From Streptomyces sp. R33 (GTDB taxonomy: Bacteria > Actinomycetota > Actinomycetes > Streptomycetales > Streptomycetaceae): a stretch of 64,000 nt of DNA. The DNA lies in the NCBI RefSeq assembly GCF_041200175.1, contig NZ_CP165727.1, positions 8,054,001 to 8,118,000 of the forward strand. Direction: 5' to 3'. Positions 55,135-63,747 of the stretch are shown piece by piece (position 1 is the stretch's first letter; every line of letters starts with the position of its first letter). The translations under genes and the position numbers were made by a program. The notes under the pieces are model-generated. The model had not been told where the DNA came from, ran no database searches, and saw only the letters and a program-made list of their open reading frames with translations.

Positions 55135-56930
55135 CGGGCTTCGCTCCAGGTGTTCTCGTCATGGGCCGCTTCCGACAGGACGTCCTCGGCGAAAGGGGAG
55201 GCGAGGCGTACGTAGCCGGCCTCTCGGTCGGCTTTGCGCTCCCAGCGGGTGAGCAGGTTGGCCTTGGCGGGCAGCGGTACGCCGGCCAGCAGGGCGGCGA
55301 GGCGCGGCGGGCAGCCGTGGCGGTCGGCGTGCGTCTGCAGGGAGGCGCGGACCCGGGCCCACAGCGCGGCTTCGGTCTGCGGGTGCAGATCGGCCAGCGC
55401 GGCGAGCATCTCGGCGACGTGGTTGACCAGGAGGCAGTAGACGACCCGGTCCCAGCCGCGCTCGGCGTCGTACGTCATGGGGTCGGCGACGTCCGCGGGC
55501 AGCGAGGCGAGGGTGGCGGCGTGCTGCTCGGGCAGGAGCTTGGTGCCTTCCAGGTCGCGGAAGAGGACCTGGGCCGGCATGCCGTCGTCGTCGACGCAGA
55601 CGACGACGTTCTGGAGGTGGGGTTCCAGGACGAGGCCGTGGTCGAAGTAGGCGGCCAGTACGGGCGGGACGAGCAGCTTGAGGTACGCCGCCCACCAGTC
55701 GAGGGCGGTCTGTGGTCCGGCCCCCCGCAGGAGGCGGGAGATGTGGCCGGGGCCCGTCGGGTACTCGTCGGCGACGGCGCCCGCGAGCAGCGGGGTCGTA
55801 CCCGGCAGCAGCTGTCGGGACAGGCCCTCGCGGACGATCACGCCGAAGCCCTCGAGCAGGGCGCGGTCGGGGGTCCCGTCGGGGCCGGGCAGGGAGAGGC
55901 TGCGGTAGGCGGGCTCGCGGAGCATCGCGCTGCCGGGGAAGCGGGCCGCCAGGTCGGACAGGGCGGGTTCCAGGAGCCGGGTCAGCGCGACGGCGCCGGT
56001 CAGCTCGTAACTGGAGTTCTTGCGCAGGCAGTTGGTGATGCGGACGTTGAGGCTGAACTTCAGGAACGTCTCGCCGTCGTAGAGCGTGCGCACGGAAGCC
56101 GTGGCCGCGAAGGGCCGACCGCCCGGGCCGAGGTCCAGGATGTCGCCGCGGTCGAAGGCGGCCCGCAGTCCAGGGTGCTCGCGCAGCATCTCGTACTGCC
56201 ACGGGTGCGCGGGCAGCAGCCGGTAGCCGTCCGGCAGATCGGGGTGCAGCCGGTCCAGCGGATCGGTGGCGCTCTCCTCGACGCGTTCCTCGGCGATCAG
56301 GTGGGCGCGGACGGCGAGGTGGCGCAGCGGGAAGGCGGCGCCCACCTCGGGCGCGTACGACAGCCAGGACGCGGCATCGCCGCTGCGCGCCTTCGGGGTC
56401 GGGTGGAAGCGGTGGCCGAAGAGCAGGGACTGCTCGGAGGCGAGGTAGGTGGCGAGGCCTGCCTCGTCCGTGAAGGGGCGGGAGGGCTCTCCCGTACGGG
56501 CGGCCAGCGCCGCGGTCACGGCCTCGTGGCCGGAGGCGACCTGGTCCAGGAACTCCTCGTTCTGCACGCCCGTACGCAGCGACAGTTCGTCCTGGGCGTA
56601 CTCGGCGAGACGCCGCCAGTCGATCCCCACCCAGAGGTCGCCGCGCTGCTCCAGCACGGGGCCCGTGAACCGGTGGGCGCCCAGGAGGGAGGTGCGGCGC
56701 AGGGCGACCCGCAGCAGCACGCCGCGGCGGGGGAGGCGCAGCAGCAAGTGGCCGTCGGTGACGGCGCTCTGGTGCTCGGGGCTGGACACCTCGCGCAGCA
56801 GGCAGTTGAGGAGGGTGTGCGAGACGACGTCGTCGGCGCTCGGCAGGCCGGTACGGCCGACGGCACCGGCGGCGCCGGTATGGCCGGCGGGCAGGGGATC
56901 GGTGGCGAGCGACTTGTTCAGCGGGGGCAT
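55131..56930 (-). CDS. IucA/IucC-family NIS siderophore synthetase (PvsD-like)
   Basis: A 599-residue NIS synthetase. Family features are the ATP-binding HPWQYEML (LPAHPWQYEML), the preceding SGDAASWLSYAPEVG region, RITNCLRKNSSYELTGAVALTR and the C-terminal HLQNVVVCVDDDGMP / RDLEGTKLLPEQ strand. It joins a carboxylate such as citrate to an amine or alcohol with ATP. ATG 56930 shares its A with the MFS stop (TGATG), which fixes the start; a longer TTG reading is unlikely. Confidence 0.88.
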   Translation of the reverse strand: MPPLNKSLATDPLPAGHTGAAGAVGRTGLPSADDVVSHTLLNCLLREVSSPEHQSAVTDGHLLLRLPRRGVLLRVALRRTSLLGAHRFTGPVLEQRGDLWVGIDWRRLAEYAQDELSLRTGVQNEEFLDQVASGHEAVTAALAARTGEPSRPFTDEAGLATYLASEQSLLFGHRFHPTPKARSGDAASWLSYAPEVGAAFPLRHLAVRAHLIAEERVEESATDPLDRLHPDLPDGYRLLPAHPWQYEMLREHPGLRAAFDRGDILDLGPGGRPFAATASVRTLYDGETFLKFSLNVRITNCLRKNSSYELTGAVALTRLLEPALSDLAARFPGSAMLREPAYRSLSLPGPDGTPDRALLEGFGVIVREGLSRQLLPGTTPLLAGAVADEYPTGPGHISRLLRGAGPQTALDWWAAYLKLLVPPVLAAYFDHGLVLEPHLQNVVVCVDDDGMPAQVLFRDLEGTKLLPEQHAATLASLPADVADPMTYDAERGWDRVVYCLLVNHVAEMLAALADLHPQTEAALWARVRASLQTHADRHGCPPRLAALLAGVPLPAKANLLTRWERKADREAGYVRLASPFAEDVLSEAAHDENTWSEAR

Positions 56931-58276
56931 CAACGGCTCCAGCGGGTGCGGATGGAACGGAGACTGCTACGAGAGCGGGGCAGGGCGAGGGCGCAGGCGG
57001 CCACCAGGGCCATGGCGCAGCCGGTCAGCACGGGCGCGGCCGGGCCGTAGTGGCTGGTGCCCACGGCGGCGGCGACCCCGGCGACGACCGCGCCCGCCTT
57101 GGAGAAGAACTCCCGCACGCCGAACAGCCGGCCGGGCGCACGCCCCTTGACGCATTGGGCGGCCAGTACGGACAGACACACGAGTCCGAGGGTCAGCCCC
57201 GCGCCGAGAAGCAGCCGTACGGCGGTCAGCGCGGCCAGGTCGTCGGCCACGCCGTGCCCGGCCAGGCCGAGCGCGATGCAGGTGAAGCCCAGCGCCATGC
57301 CGAGGCGGGGGCGGCGGTGGAAGGCGGAATGCACCACCATCGCCGTCAGCAGGTAACACAGGTGCGGGAGGGCGAAGAGGACGCCGGAGAGGAAGGGGGA
57401 GGTGCCGGGTATGCGGTCTTCGATCAGCTGGATCAGGTAGGGGTACGAGATGACGGTGGAGAAGACGAAGGCGAATTCCAGGGCGTAGAGGATGCGCAGT
57501 TCCGACGCAGGGGAGGGCTCGGCGGTCACCGCGGCCGCCTCAGCCCCGGACGCCTCGGTACGCGCCGTCTCCGTACCCGACGCCCCAGTACCCGAGGTAC
57601 CCGACGTCTCCGTCCCGGCCCCTGCCGCTCCACCGGCCGGCACCCGTCTTGGCCCGCGCGACTCGGGCAGAGCCGCGATCAGCACCGCCGCCGTCAGCGG
57701 CAGGACGGCGAGCAGGGCGTACTGGCGGTGGGGTGACAGCCATGGCGACAGTGCGCCGACGACCAGCGGTGCGAAGACCAGGGCCGCCCGCGCCGCGCCT
57801 TGCAGCAGGGTGAGCGCCTTGGACAGCTCCGGACCCTCCAGGGCGGCCCCGAGGTAGCCGTTGGACGCGGCGTAGGTGCCGCCGAGGATGCCCTGGAGCA
57901 CCAGGGCGAAAGTGAAGGTGGCCAGGGAGTCGGCCCAGCCGGCCAGCAGGAAGGACAGGGCGAGCCCGAGCTGGGCGCGCAGCAGCAGCCGCTTGCGGCC
58001 GAACCGGTCGGCGAGCCGGCCCCACAGCGGGGCCCCGACCCCGGCGAAGACGGTGGGCACCACGTACAGCACACCCGCCCAGTGGGCGGTGGTGTCGCCG
58101 AGCCCGGGGAGGATCTCGGTGAGGTACGGGGGCAGCCCGAGAGCGGCGAAAGACGCCACGAAGTAGCACCCGGCGACGGCATGCACCTGACGGCGCCCCA
58201 GAGTCGGCCGGGTCACCCCCGCCGAACCCGCCGCCTTCGGGTCGGTGTCCGTCGGCGCAGTCGCCGTGGCACTCAT
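56930..58276 (-). CDS. MFS transporter, siderophore exporter (PvsC-like)
   Basis: A 448-residue major-facilitator protein with about twelve membrane helices and the A-motif GRLADRFGRKRLL between helices 2 and 3. A low-complexity loop of Thr/Ser/Gly/Glu repeats (residues about 215-265) links the halves. By position between two NIS synthetases it should export the siderophore, as PvsC does for vibrioferrin. The ATG overlaps the upstream stop (ATGA). Confidence 0.88.
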   Translation of the reverse strand: MSATATAPTDTDPKAAGSAGVTRPTLGRRQVHAVAGCYFVASFAALGLPPYLTEILPGLGDTTAHWAGVLYVVPTVFAGVGAPLWGRLADRFGRKRLLLRAQLGLALSFLLAGWADSLATFTFALVLQGILGGTYAASNGYLGAALEGPELSKALTLLQGAARAALVFAPLVVGALSPWLSPHRQYALLAVLPLTAAVLIAALPESRGPRRVPAGGAAGAGTETSGTSGTGASGTETARTEASGAEAAAVTAEPSPASELRILYALEFAFVFSTVISYPYLIQLIEDRIPGTSPFLSGVLFALPHLCYLLTAMVVHSAFHRRPRLGMALGFTCIALGLAGHGVADDLAALTAVRLLLGAGLTLGLVCLSVLAAQCVKGRAPGRLFGVREFFSKAGAVVAGVAAAVGTSHYGPAAPVLTGCAMALVAACALALPRSRSSLRSIRTRWSR

Positions 58277-60078
58277 CGCAGGTCCCTCGCTCGCCGTCGC
58301 AGGTAGTTGGGGCCGGTCGTGTAGTGCGTGTTGATGTCGGAGGCGCCCGAACGCTCTTTGGTGAGCAGCGTTCCGGCGGTGACCATCGCCTTCACCGGCA
58401 GCTCGGCGGCGTCCAGCACCCGTTCGCGAAGCGCTGCGCCCGGCTCTCCGCTGCCGGTGCCGAGCCGCCCGGCGGCCTCGGCCAGCCGTTCGCGTACGAG
58501 CCCCAGGACCGCCTCGGGCGAGGCCGTGCGGCCGTGTTCCGCCAGCCCGAAGGCGTAGGAGCCCGCACACAGGTGGAGGGTGATGGTGGTGAGCATGTCG
58601 GTGACGGCCCGGTAGCCCTCGCCGAACATCCGCGGGTCATGGAAGGGGGCCAGCAACTCGTCGGCCTCCGCGCCCAGCGTCCGGCGCAGCCTCGGTTCGT
58701 TGAAGCGGGGGCTGTCGTCGTCCTTGAACAGCAACCGCACTCGGGTGCGGCCGTCCTGCGGGGTGCGGTCGAGCACCACGGAGATGTTCTGCTGGTGCGA
58801 TGCCAGGGCGATGCCGTAGCCGTAGAGCGTGGTCTGCCAGTCGAGGAGCAGGGCGAGGAAGGCGTCGAGCAGGGCGACCGGGTCGCCGCCGTAGAAGCGG
58901 TCGGCGAGGTGGTCGATGACCAGCCGCCCGCCGGGGGCGGTGCTCAGCAGCGCGGCCAGCGGCAGCACGGCGGCGCGGTCGAGGCCGGCCGGGTAGCGGC
59001 GGCAGAGGACCGCGAGCAGCTCGTGTCCCGCGTGGGCGTAGACCGTCTCGTCGGCGTGCAGGATCGTGTCTTTGAACCGCGGCTCCCGTGCGATCACCGC
59101 CTCCACCAGCCGCTGTCCGGCGGCGCCGTGCACGAGGGTGACGGGCTTGATGGTGCGGCGGTTGCCCAGGCCCAGTGTGGCGGTGGCCAGCGGCAGTTTG
59201 AGGTGCAGGTCCGGCTGGCCGGCGAGGCCGACCGTACGCATCGACAGCGTCGGTACGGCCTCCAGGTACGGGGCGTCGGCGAGGACGGCCGTGCCCTCCA
59301 GCCCGGCTTCGCGCAGGGCGTCGCGCAGCGGGGCGCCGAGGCTGAGCGGGTGGACCGGGAGCGCCAGGTGGCTGTCGGAGAGCTCGGGCAGGCCGAGGTC
59401 GGCGGGGGAGGGCCAGCTCGCGGGCAGCGCTGCGGGGCCGCCGGGGAGGGTGAGCGCGTCCCGCGGTACGGCGAGCCAGCGCAGGCCGAAGTGCGGGTGG
59501 AACTCCGGGGCGTACGAGCGCAGTTGCCCGTCGTCCAGGCCGGAGCGGCCGCGGGCGGTGGGGTAGACCGGGTGGTCGAGGCGGGCGGCGAGGGTGTCGT
59601 ACGCGAGGGAGGCCGCGAGGCCCGTCCAGTCGGCGGGGTCGGCGCCGTAGCGGGCGGTCAGGTCCTCGAAGACCTCGGCGGCGGTCCGGTCGTGCAGCCG
59701 CATGGTCGCCAGGGTCTGGCGGCATTCCTCGGCGAAGGCCTCGAAGCCGGGGCGGTCTACGGGGTCGGCCAGCCCGGTCAGCGCGGCGAGGATTGCCTCG
59801 CAGCCGGTGAGTTCGGTGCCGTCCGGCTCCCTGACGAGCAGCGGAAGGCGGGCGGCGTACGCGCCCTGGAATCCGTCCTCGCAGACCGGGAGGAGCAGCG
59901 CCGCCGCGTCCCCGCCGGCGGGCAGGGGCAGCCGCAGCCAGGGGCCGTCCGCGCGGTCGACGCCGGTGGTGCGGGTGCGCAGGCCGACGACGTCCTCGCG
60001 GAGGAAAGCGCTGAGCACCCGAAGCAGCAGGGTGTCTTCGGCGGTCTCGGCCGCGACGGTCGTGGCGGCGCGGGTCAC
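58273..60078 (-). CDS. IucA/IucC-family NIS siderophore synthetase (PvsB-like)
   Basis: A 601-residue NIS synthetase. It shows GRSGLDDGQLRSYAPEFHPHFGLRW in outline, LALPVHPLSLG, the Lys/Thr-rich LGNRRTIKPVTLVHG motif and SHQQNISVVLDRTPQDG / LLFKDDDSPRFNE near the C-terminus. GTG 60078 overlaps the ATP-grasp stop as GTGA, which fixes the start. Two NIS synthetases in one operon imply at least two amide or ester bonds in the product. Confidence 0.88.
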   Translation of the reverse strand: MTRAATTVAAETAEDTLLLRVLSAFLREDVVGLRTRTTGVDRADGPWLRLPLPAGGDAAALLLPVCEDGFQGAYAARLPLLVREPDGTELTGCEAILAALTGLADPVDRPGFEAFAEECRQTLATMRLHDRTAAEVFEDLTARYGADPADWTGLAASLAYDTLAARLDHPVYPTARGRSGLDDGQLRSYAPEFHPHFGLRWLAVPRDALTLPGGPAALPASWPSPADLGLPELSDSHLALPVHPLSLGAPLRDALREAGLEGTAVLADAPYLEAVPTLSMRTVGLAGQPDLHLKLPLATATLGLGNRRTIKPVTLVHGAAGQRLVEAVIAREPRFKDTILHADETVYAHAGHELLAVLCRRYPAGLDRAAVLPLAALLSTAPGGRLVIDHLADRFYGGDPVALLDAFLALLLDWQTTLYGYGIALASHQQNISVVLDRTPQDGRTRVRLLFKDDDSPRFNEPRLRRTLGAEADELLAPFHDPRMFGEGYRAVTDMLTTITLHLCAGSYAFGLAEHGRTASPEAVLGLVRERLAEAAGRLGTGSGEPGAALRERVLDAAELPVKAMVTAGTLLTKERSGASDINTHYTTGPNYLRRRARDLR

Positions 60079-61259
60079 GGTGTGATCTCCCAGCGCTGGG
60101 TGGCGAGGAAGTCGGCGTGGACGCGGTTGACGTCGTCCTGGCCGGTGCCGACGGCCCGCACGGCGCCGAGGTAGTCGCGGTGGGTGTGGTGCAGGTCGCG
60201 GTGCTCGCCCACGGCGCGCATCGGCCGGTACGTCAGCCGTACGCCGTCCACGTCCAGATCGGTGGTGCCGGGCGCGGCCGTCAGGGTGCCGGCGCGGTCG
60301 GCAGTCGGCCACGAGATCCGGGCGGCGCCGTCGCGGCGGGCGCCCAGGTCGGCGGGGAGCGGCTCGCCGAGGTGGGTCTGCAGTACGAGTTCGAAGAGCG
60401 GGATGCCGAGCAGGTCAGCGAGGAGCAGGTCGCACTGGTCGCCGATGGCGCGGTAGTTGACCTCGATGATGTGGGCGCGGCCGTCGTGCACCACGAACTC
60501 GGTGTGGCAGATGCCGAAGCCGATGCCGAGGGCGTCGAGCTGGGCGAGGATCTGGGCGACGACCGGCTCGGGATGGGCGGGGACGAAGGTCAGCTGCTGC
60601 TCGATGAAGAGCGGCGGCGGGGTCAGTTCGGTGCGGAATCCGCCCAGGACGTGGCGGGTGGCGCCGTCGCCGAGCGTCTCCAGCGTGTACAGCTGGCCCT
60701 GGAGGTACTCCTCGACGACCAGGGGCACGCCGGGCCGCCGCACCTGTATCTCCTTGCACTGCTGCAGCAGGTCCTCGGGGCCGTGCACCATGACCACGTC
60801 CTCGCTGGCCACGCCCTCGCGCGGCTTGAGTACGCAGGGGTAGGCGATCTCGGCGGCGTCGGGCAGTTCCCCGGGGGCGATCTCCACGGACCACACGGAG
60901 TCGGTGCCGGAGGCGTTGAGGTGACGGCGCATCTGCGCCTTGTCCTTGACGCGCAGGGCGGTCTGCCAGTTCTTGCCCGGCAGGCCGAAGTATTCGGCGG
61001 CCAGGGCGGCTTGCACCTGGAGGTGGTCGCTGTTGGAGAACACCGCGTCGGGCGCGTGGTGGGTCGCTATCCGGGTGATGACCGCGCGGAAGTCGCGTAC
61101 GTCACACTCCAGGACTTCTACGTCCGGGCTGTAGCGCTCGCGGTGGGCTTCGGGCTGGTCGGTCAGCACGGTGACGTCGAGACCGAGCCTGGCGGCGGCG
61201 GGGAGGAAACCGTCGGTGACCGAGTCGGTGAGAGGGAGGGCGAGCAGGTACAACCGCAT
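60075..61259 (-). CDS. ATP-grasp ligase (PvsA-like), first gene of siderophore operon
   Basis: A 394-residue ATP-grasp enzyme. The ATP lysine regions are RVKDKAQMRRHL and YPCVLKPREGVASEDVVMV, and the metal-binding end reads GFGICHTEFVVHDGRAHIIEVNYRAIGDQ. It should form an amide bond from an amino acid, as PvsA does in vibrioferrin assembly. ATG 61259 has GAAGGGG. An iron box lies 96 bp upstream, so the whole operon is probably repressed by iron through a DmdR1/IdeR-type regulator. Confidence 0.85.
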   Translation of the reverse strand: MRLYLLALPLTDSVTDGFLPAAARLGLDVTVLTDQPEAHRERYSPDVEVLECDVRDFRAVITRIATHHAPDAVFSNSDHLQVQAALAAEYFGLPGKNWQTALRVKDKAQMRRHLNASGTDSVWSVEIAPGELPDAAEIAYPCVLKPREGVASEDVVMVHGPEDLLQQCKEIQVRRPGVPLVVEEYLQGQLYTLETLGDGATRHVLGGFRTELTPPPLFIEQQLTFVPAHPEPVVAQILAQLDALGIGFGICHTEFVVHDGRAHIIEVNYRAIGDQCDLLLADLLGIPLFELVLQTHLGEPLPADLGARRDGAARISWPTADRAGTLTAAPGTTDLDVDGVRLTYRPMRAVGEHRDLHHTHRDYLGAVRAVGTGQDDVNRVHADFLATQRWEITP

Positions 61260-61354
61260 GAGCGGTGACCCCTTCCGAGTCGTGGAGCGGCGAGCGGCTG
61301 TGGTCACGGATGGACGGATCGTCCGGTTGCCGGGCAGCAACCGGCTGCCGCAGT

Positions 61355-61373
61355 TTAGGTTAGGCAACCCTTA
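61355..61373. promoter_or_regulatory. Iron box upstream of the siderophore operon
   Basis: TTAGGTTAGGCAACCCTTA closely follows the IdeR/DmdR consensus TTAGGTTAGGCTAACCTAA, with the left half perfect. Confidence 0.8.
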
Positions 61374-61435
61374 CTTATCAACCCGCCCTTCGGTCGGCCG
61401 ACTTGAGCGGATTGATCAAGGACGCCCACAGAAGA

Positions 61436-61454
61436 TAAGGTAAGGCTTACCTTG
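61436..61454. promoter_or_regulatory. Iron box upstream of the FhuF-like gene
   Basis: TAAGGTAAGGCTTACCTTG is a near-perfect palindromic iron box, 51 bp before the FhuF-like start and in the same divergent spacer as the box for the siderophore operon. Confidence 0.82.
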
Positions 61455-61505
61455 ATTCAAGTTCCGATCTCTGACGCACCCCCGCACGCCCGTGAAGGAA
61501 CGCCG

Positions 61506-62420
61506 ATGACGACCTCCCTGGACACCCTGGACACCCTGGACACCCCGGCCGCCCCCGCCGCCCCACGGGCAGGCGGCGTACTCGCCTCCGGCTATCGGCG
61601 ACTCGCCGCGGTGTGCGAGGCGTTGGACGTACAGGTCGCGGGATCCGGGGACACGGCGGCGGGAACGTGGGTGACCGGCGCGGAGCTGGCAGAGCGACCG
61701 GAGGCCCTCGAGGCCTTCATCGCCGCCGAGTCCACGCGCATCCGGGAGCGGCACGGGCTCGCCCCGCGCCCGGACGTCGCCGCCTCCCGCGCGCTGCACG
61801 GCTACCTCTGGTCCGTCAGCCTTCTGATGAGCGGTTCCTGGCACCTGGATCGGCGCGTGCCCCGCATCCGCCCGGCCGAGATCCGGCTGAACCTCACCAC
61901 GGGCGTCCACGAGGTGACGCCGGGCTCCGGATTCGCCTGCCTGCCGGACGATCCCGCGGTCGGCGCCCCGCCGGCCGGCGCCGCCCTGCCGCACGTACGG
62001 GCGTACGGCGTGCGCGTGGTCGGTCATGAGGAGGCCCTGCGCGCGGAGTTGCGGGCCGCGATCACCGACCACGTGCGTCCGCTGCTGGCCGCGATCGGCC
62101 CGTACACCCGGCGCGGCCCGCGCGCCTTGTGGGGCATGGCGGGCGACGACCTGGTCTCGGGCATCTGGTACCTCGGACGGGTCCTCGGCCAGGAGGAACG
62201 GGCCGTGAGCGCCGCGACCCGGTTGCTCCCCACGGCGATCGCGCCGTTCCCCGCTGGCGCGGACTTCCGCAGGCTGGCGGGCCGCGAGGGGCGGCAGTAC
62301 CCGACCCGCACCCGGAGCGGCTGCTGCCTGTACTACGCACTCGACGCAGCCCGCCCGTGCGGCACTTGCCCGCGCACGAGCGACGCGGAGCGGGTCCGGC
62401 GGCTGGAGGAGCAGGCCTGA
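61506..62420 (+). CDS. FhuF-like [2Fe-2S] ferric-siderophore reductase
   Basis: A 304-residue protein with the FhuF C-terminal cysteine signature C-C-x10-C-x2-C (about residues 273, 274, 285, 288), which holds a 2Fe-2S cluster. FhuF-type proteins reduce imported ferric siderophores to release iron. A short LDT repeat and Ala/Pro stretch open the protein. ATG 61506 is preceded by GAAGGAA. It diverges from the siderophore operon and has its own iron box. Confidence 0.83.
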   Translation: MTTSLDTLDTLDTPAAPAAPRAGGVLASGYRRLAAVCEALDVQVAGSGDTAAGTWVTGAELAERPEALEAFIAAESTRIRERHGLAPRPDVAASRALHGYLWSVSLLMSGSWHLDRRVPRIRPAEIRLNLTTGVHEVTPGSGFACLPDDPAVGAPPAGAALPHVRAYGVRVVGHEEALRAELRAAITDHVRPLLAAIGPYTRRGPRALWGMAGDDLVSGIWYLGRVLGQEERAVSAATRLLPTAIAPFPAGADFRRLAGREGRQYPTRTRSGCCLYYALDAARPCGTCPRTSDAERVRRLEEQA

Positions 62421-62437
62421 GCGCGCACCGTACGGTG

Positions 62438-62491
62438 CGAACGACCGCGGGCCGGTACCGGGATCTCCCGGTACCGGCCCGCGGTCGTTCG
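62438..62491. terminator. Very strong bidirectional terminator
   Basis: Perfect 26-base arms with a 2-base centre (TC) lie between the convergent FhuF-like and binding-protein genes, 18 bp after the former and 38 bp after the latter. Confidence 0.85.
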
Positions 62492-62529
62492 GTTGCCGTC
62501 GGCGGTGCTCGACCGCGACGGACCCCAGG

Positions 62530-63549
62530 TCACTTGGCCGGGTCGACCTTGAAGATCTTGGCCATGTCGTCCAGGACCAGGTCGGCGCCCTGGAGCGAGA
62601 CCGAGGTCATCCACGTGGCGTCGTCCACCTCGTGGACGTTGCCCTTCTGGACGGCGTTCAGGCGCTGCCACAGCGGGTTCTCCATGAACTTCTTCTTGCG
62701 GTCCGCGCCGCCCGAGAAGGCCGTCAGGAAGATGTGGTCGGCGTCGACCTGCTGAATCTGCTCTTCGCTGATCTCGATGTTGAACTTCACGGTGTCCCGC
62801 TGGTTCTCCGGCCGCAGCAGACCCATGTCCGTCAGGATGATGCCGGAGAAGCTCTTCGGCAGGTAGATGCGGGTCGGTCCGTCCACGAAGCGGGTGACCG
62901 AGACGGTCGGCTTGCCGCCCTCGCCGCTGCCGCCGCCCTGGGCGTTGATGGCGTCACCGATCTTCTTGGCGCGGGTCTCGTACGCCGTGAGCTTGGCCTT
63001 GGCCTTCTCCTCCTGGCCGAGTGCCGTACCGAGGAAGGTGATGTTCTCCTTCCAGATCGGACCCGTCGTCTTGACGAAGACGGTCGGGGCGATCTGGCTC
63101 AACCGGTCGTACAGGTCCGCGTGGCGGACGGTCGCCGAGACGATGAGGTCCGGCTTGAGGGCCGCGATCGCCTCGAGGTTGGGGTTGTCGAGCGGACCGA
63201 CGTCCTTGGTGTTCTTGACGGCGTCGCCGAGGTAGGCCGGGAAGCCCTTCTGGTCACGGTACGCGCCGACGCCGCCGACCAGCGGGGCGTCCAGCGCGAC
63301 GACGGCTTCGACCAGGCTGTTGTCCAGCGCCACGACGCGCTTGGGCTTGGTCTTGACCTCGGTGGTGCCCTTGTCGTGGGTGATGGTGCGCGGGAAGCCG
63401 GCATCGGCCGCGGCGGGCTTGTCCGAAGCCCCGGAGGCCTTGTCATCTCCACTTCCGCCACCGCAGGCGGCCAGCGAGAAGGCCAGGGCTGCCGTCAGGA
63501 CGGCAGCGGCGATCCGGCCGGGCCGGCGACGCTGAGTGAAGGTGTTCAT
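62530..63549 (-). CDS. Siderophore-binding lipoprotein of an iron ABC transporter
   Basis: A 339-residue periplasmic-binding-protein-like lipoprotein. The signal peptide ends in the lipobox SLAACGGG. The mature part begins FPRTITHDKGTTEVKTKPKRVVAL and contains LEAIAALKPDLIVSA, both typical of FecB/FhuD-type class III binding proteins. ATG 63549 has GGGAGAGA upstream; a longer in-frame extension to 63630 covers the promoter and is rejected. An iron box lies 74 bp upstream, and a FecCD permease is divergent. It probably recognises the siderophore made by the neighbouring operon. Confidence 0.88.
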   Translation of the reverse strand: MNTFTQRRRPGRIAAAVLTAALAFSLAACGGGSGDDKASGASDKPAAADAGFPRTITHDKGTTEVKTKPKRVVALDNSLVEAVVALDAPLVGGVGAYRDQKGFPAYLGDAVKNTKDVGPLDNPNLEAIAALKPDLIVSATVRHADLYDRLSQIAPTVFVKTTGPIWKENITFLGTALGQEEKAKAKLTAYETRAKKIGDAINAQGGGSGEGGKPTVSVTRFVDGPTRIYLPKSFSGIILTDMGLLRPENQRDTVKFNIEISEEQIQQVDADHIFLTAFSGGADRKKKFMENPLWQRLNAVQKGNVHEVDDATWMTSVSLQGADLVLDDMAKIFKVDPAK

Positions 63550-63622
63550 CGGGTCTCTCCCATGAGCTGACGGTGCGGACGAGCGGCTGGTGACAGGTTG
63601 TGAAAAACCGTTGGCCAGCGAC

Positions 63623-63641
63623 TTAGGCAAGGCTTACCTGT
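63623..63641. promoter_or_regulatory. Iron box upstream of the binding-protein gene
   Basis: TTAGGCAAGGCTTACCTGT matches the iron-box consensus at most positions. Confidence 0.75.
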
Positions 63642-63721
63642 GTGAAGCGCTGTGAGAATAGCGGCTGTTCAGGCTTGAATCCACCCCGGGTCGTATTCGA
63701 CCGAGCGGACCACACCGTGCG

Positions 63722-63740
63722 TTAAGGTGTGCCTTACCTT
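63722..63740. promoter_or_regulatory. Iron box upstream of the FecCD permease
   Basis: TTAAGGTGTGCCTTACCTT is a palindromic iron box ending 7 bp before the GTG of the permease gene, so repressor binding would also block the start region. Confidence 0.75.
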
Positions 63741-63747
63741 GTGAGGC

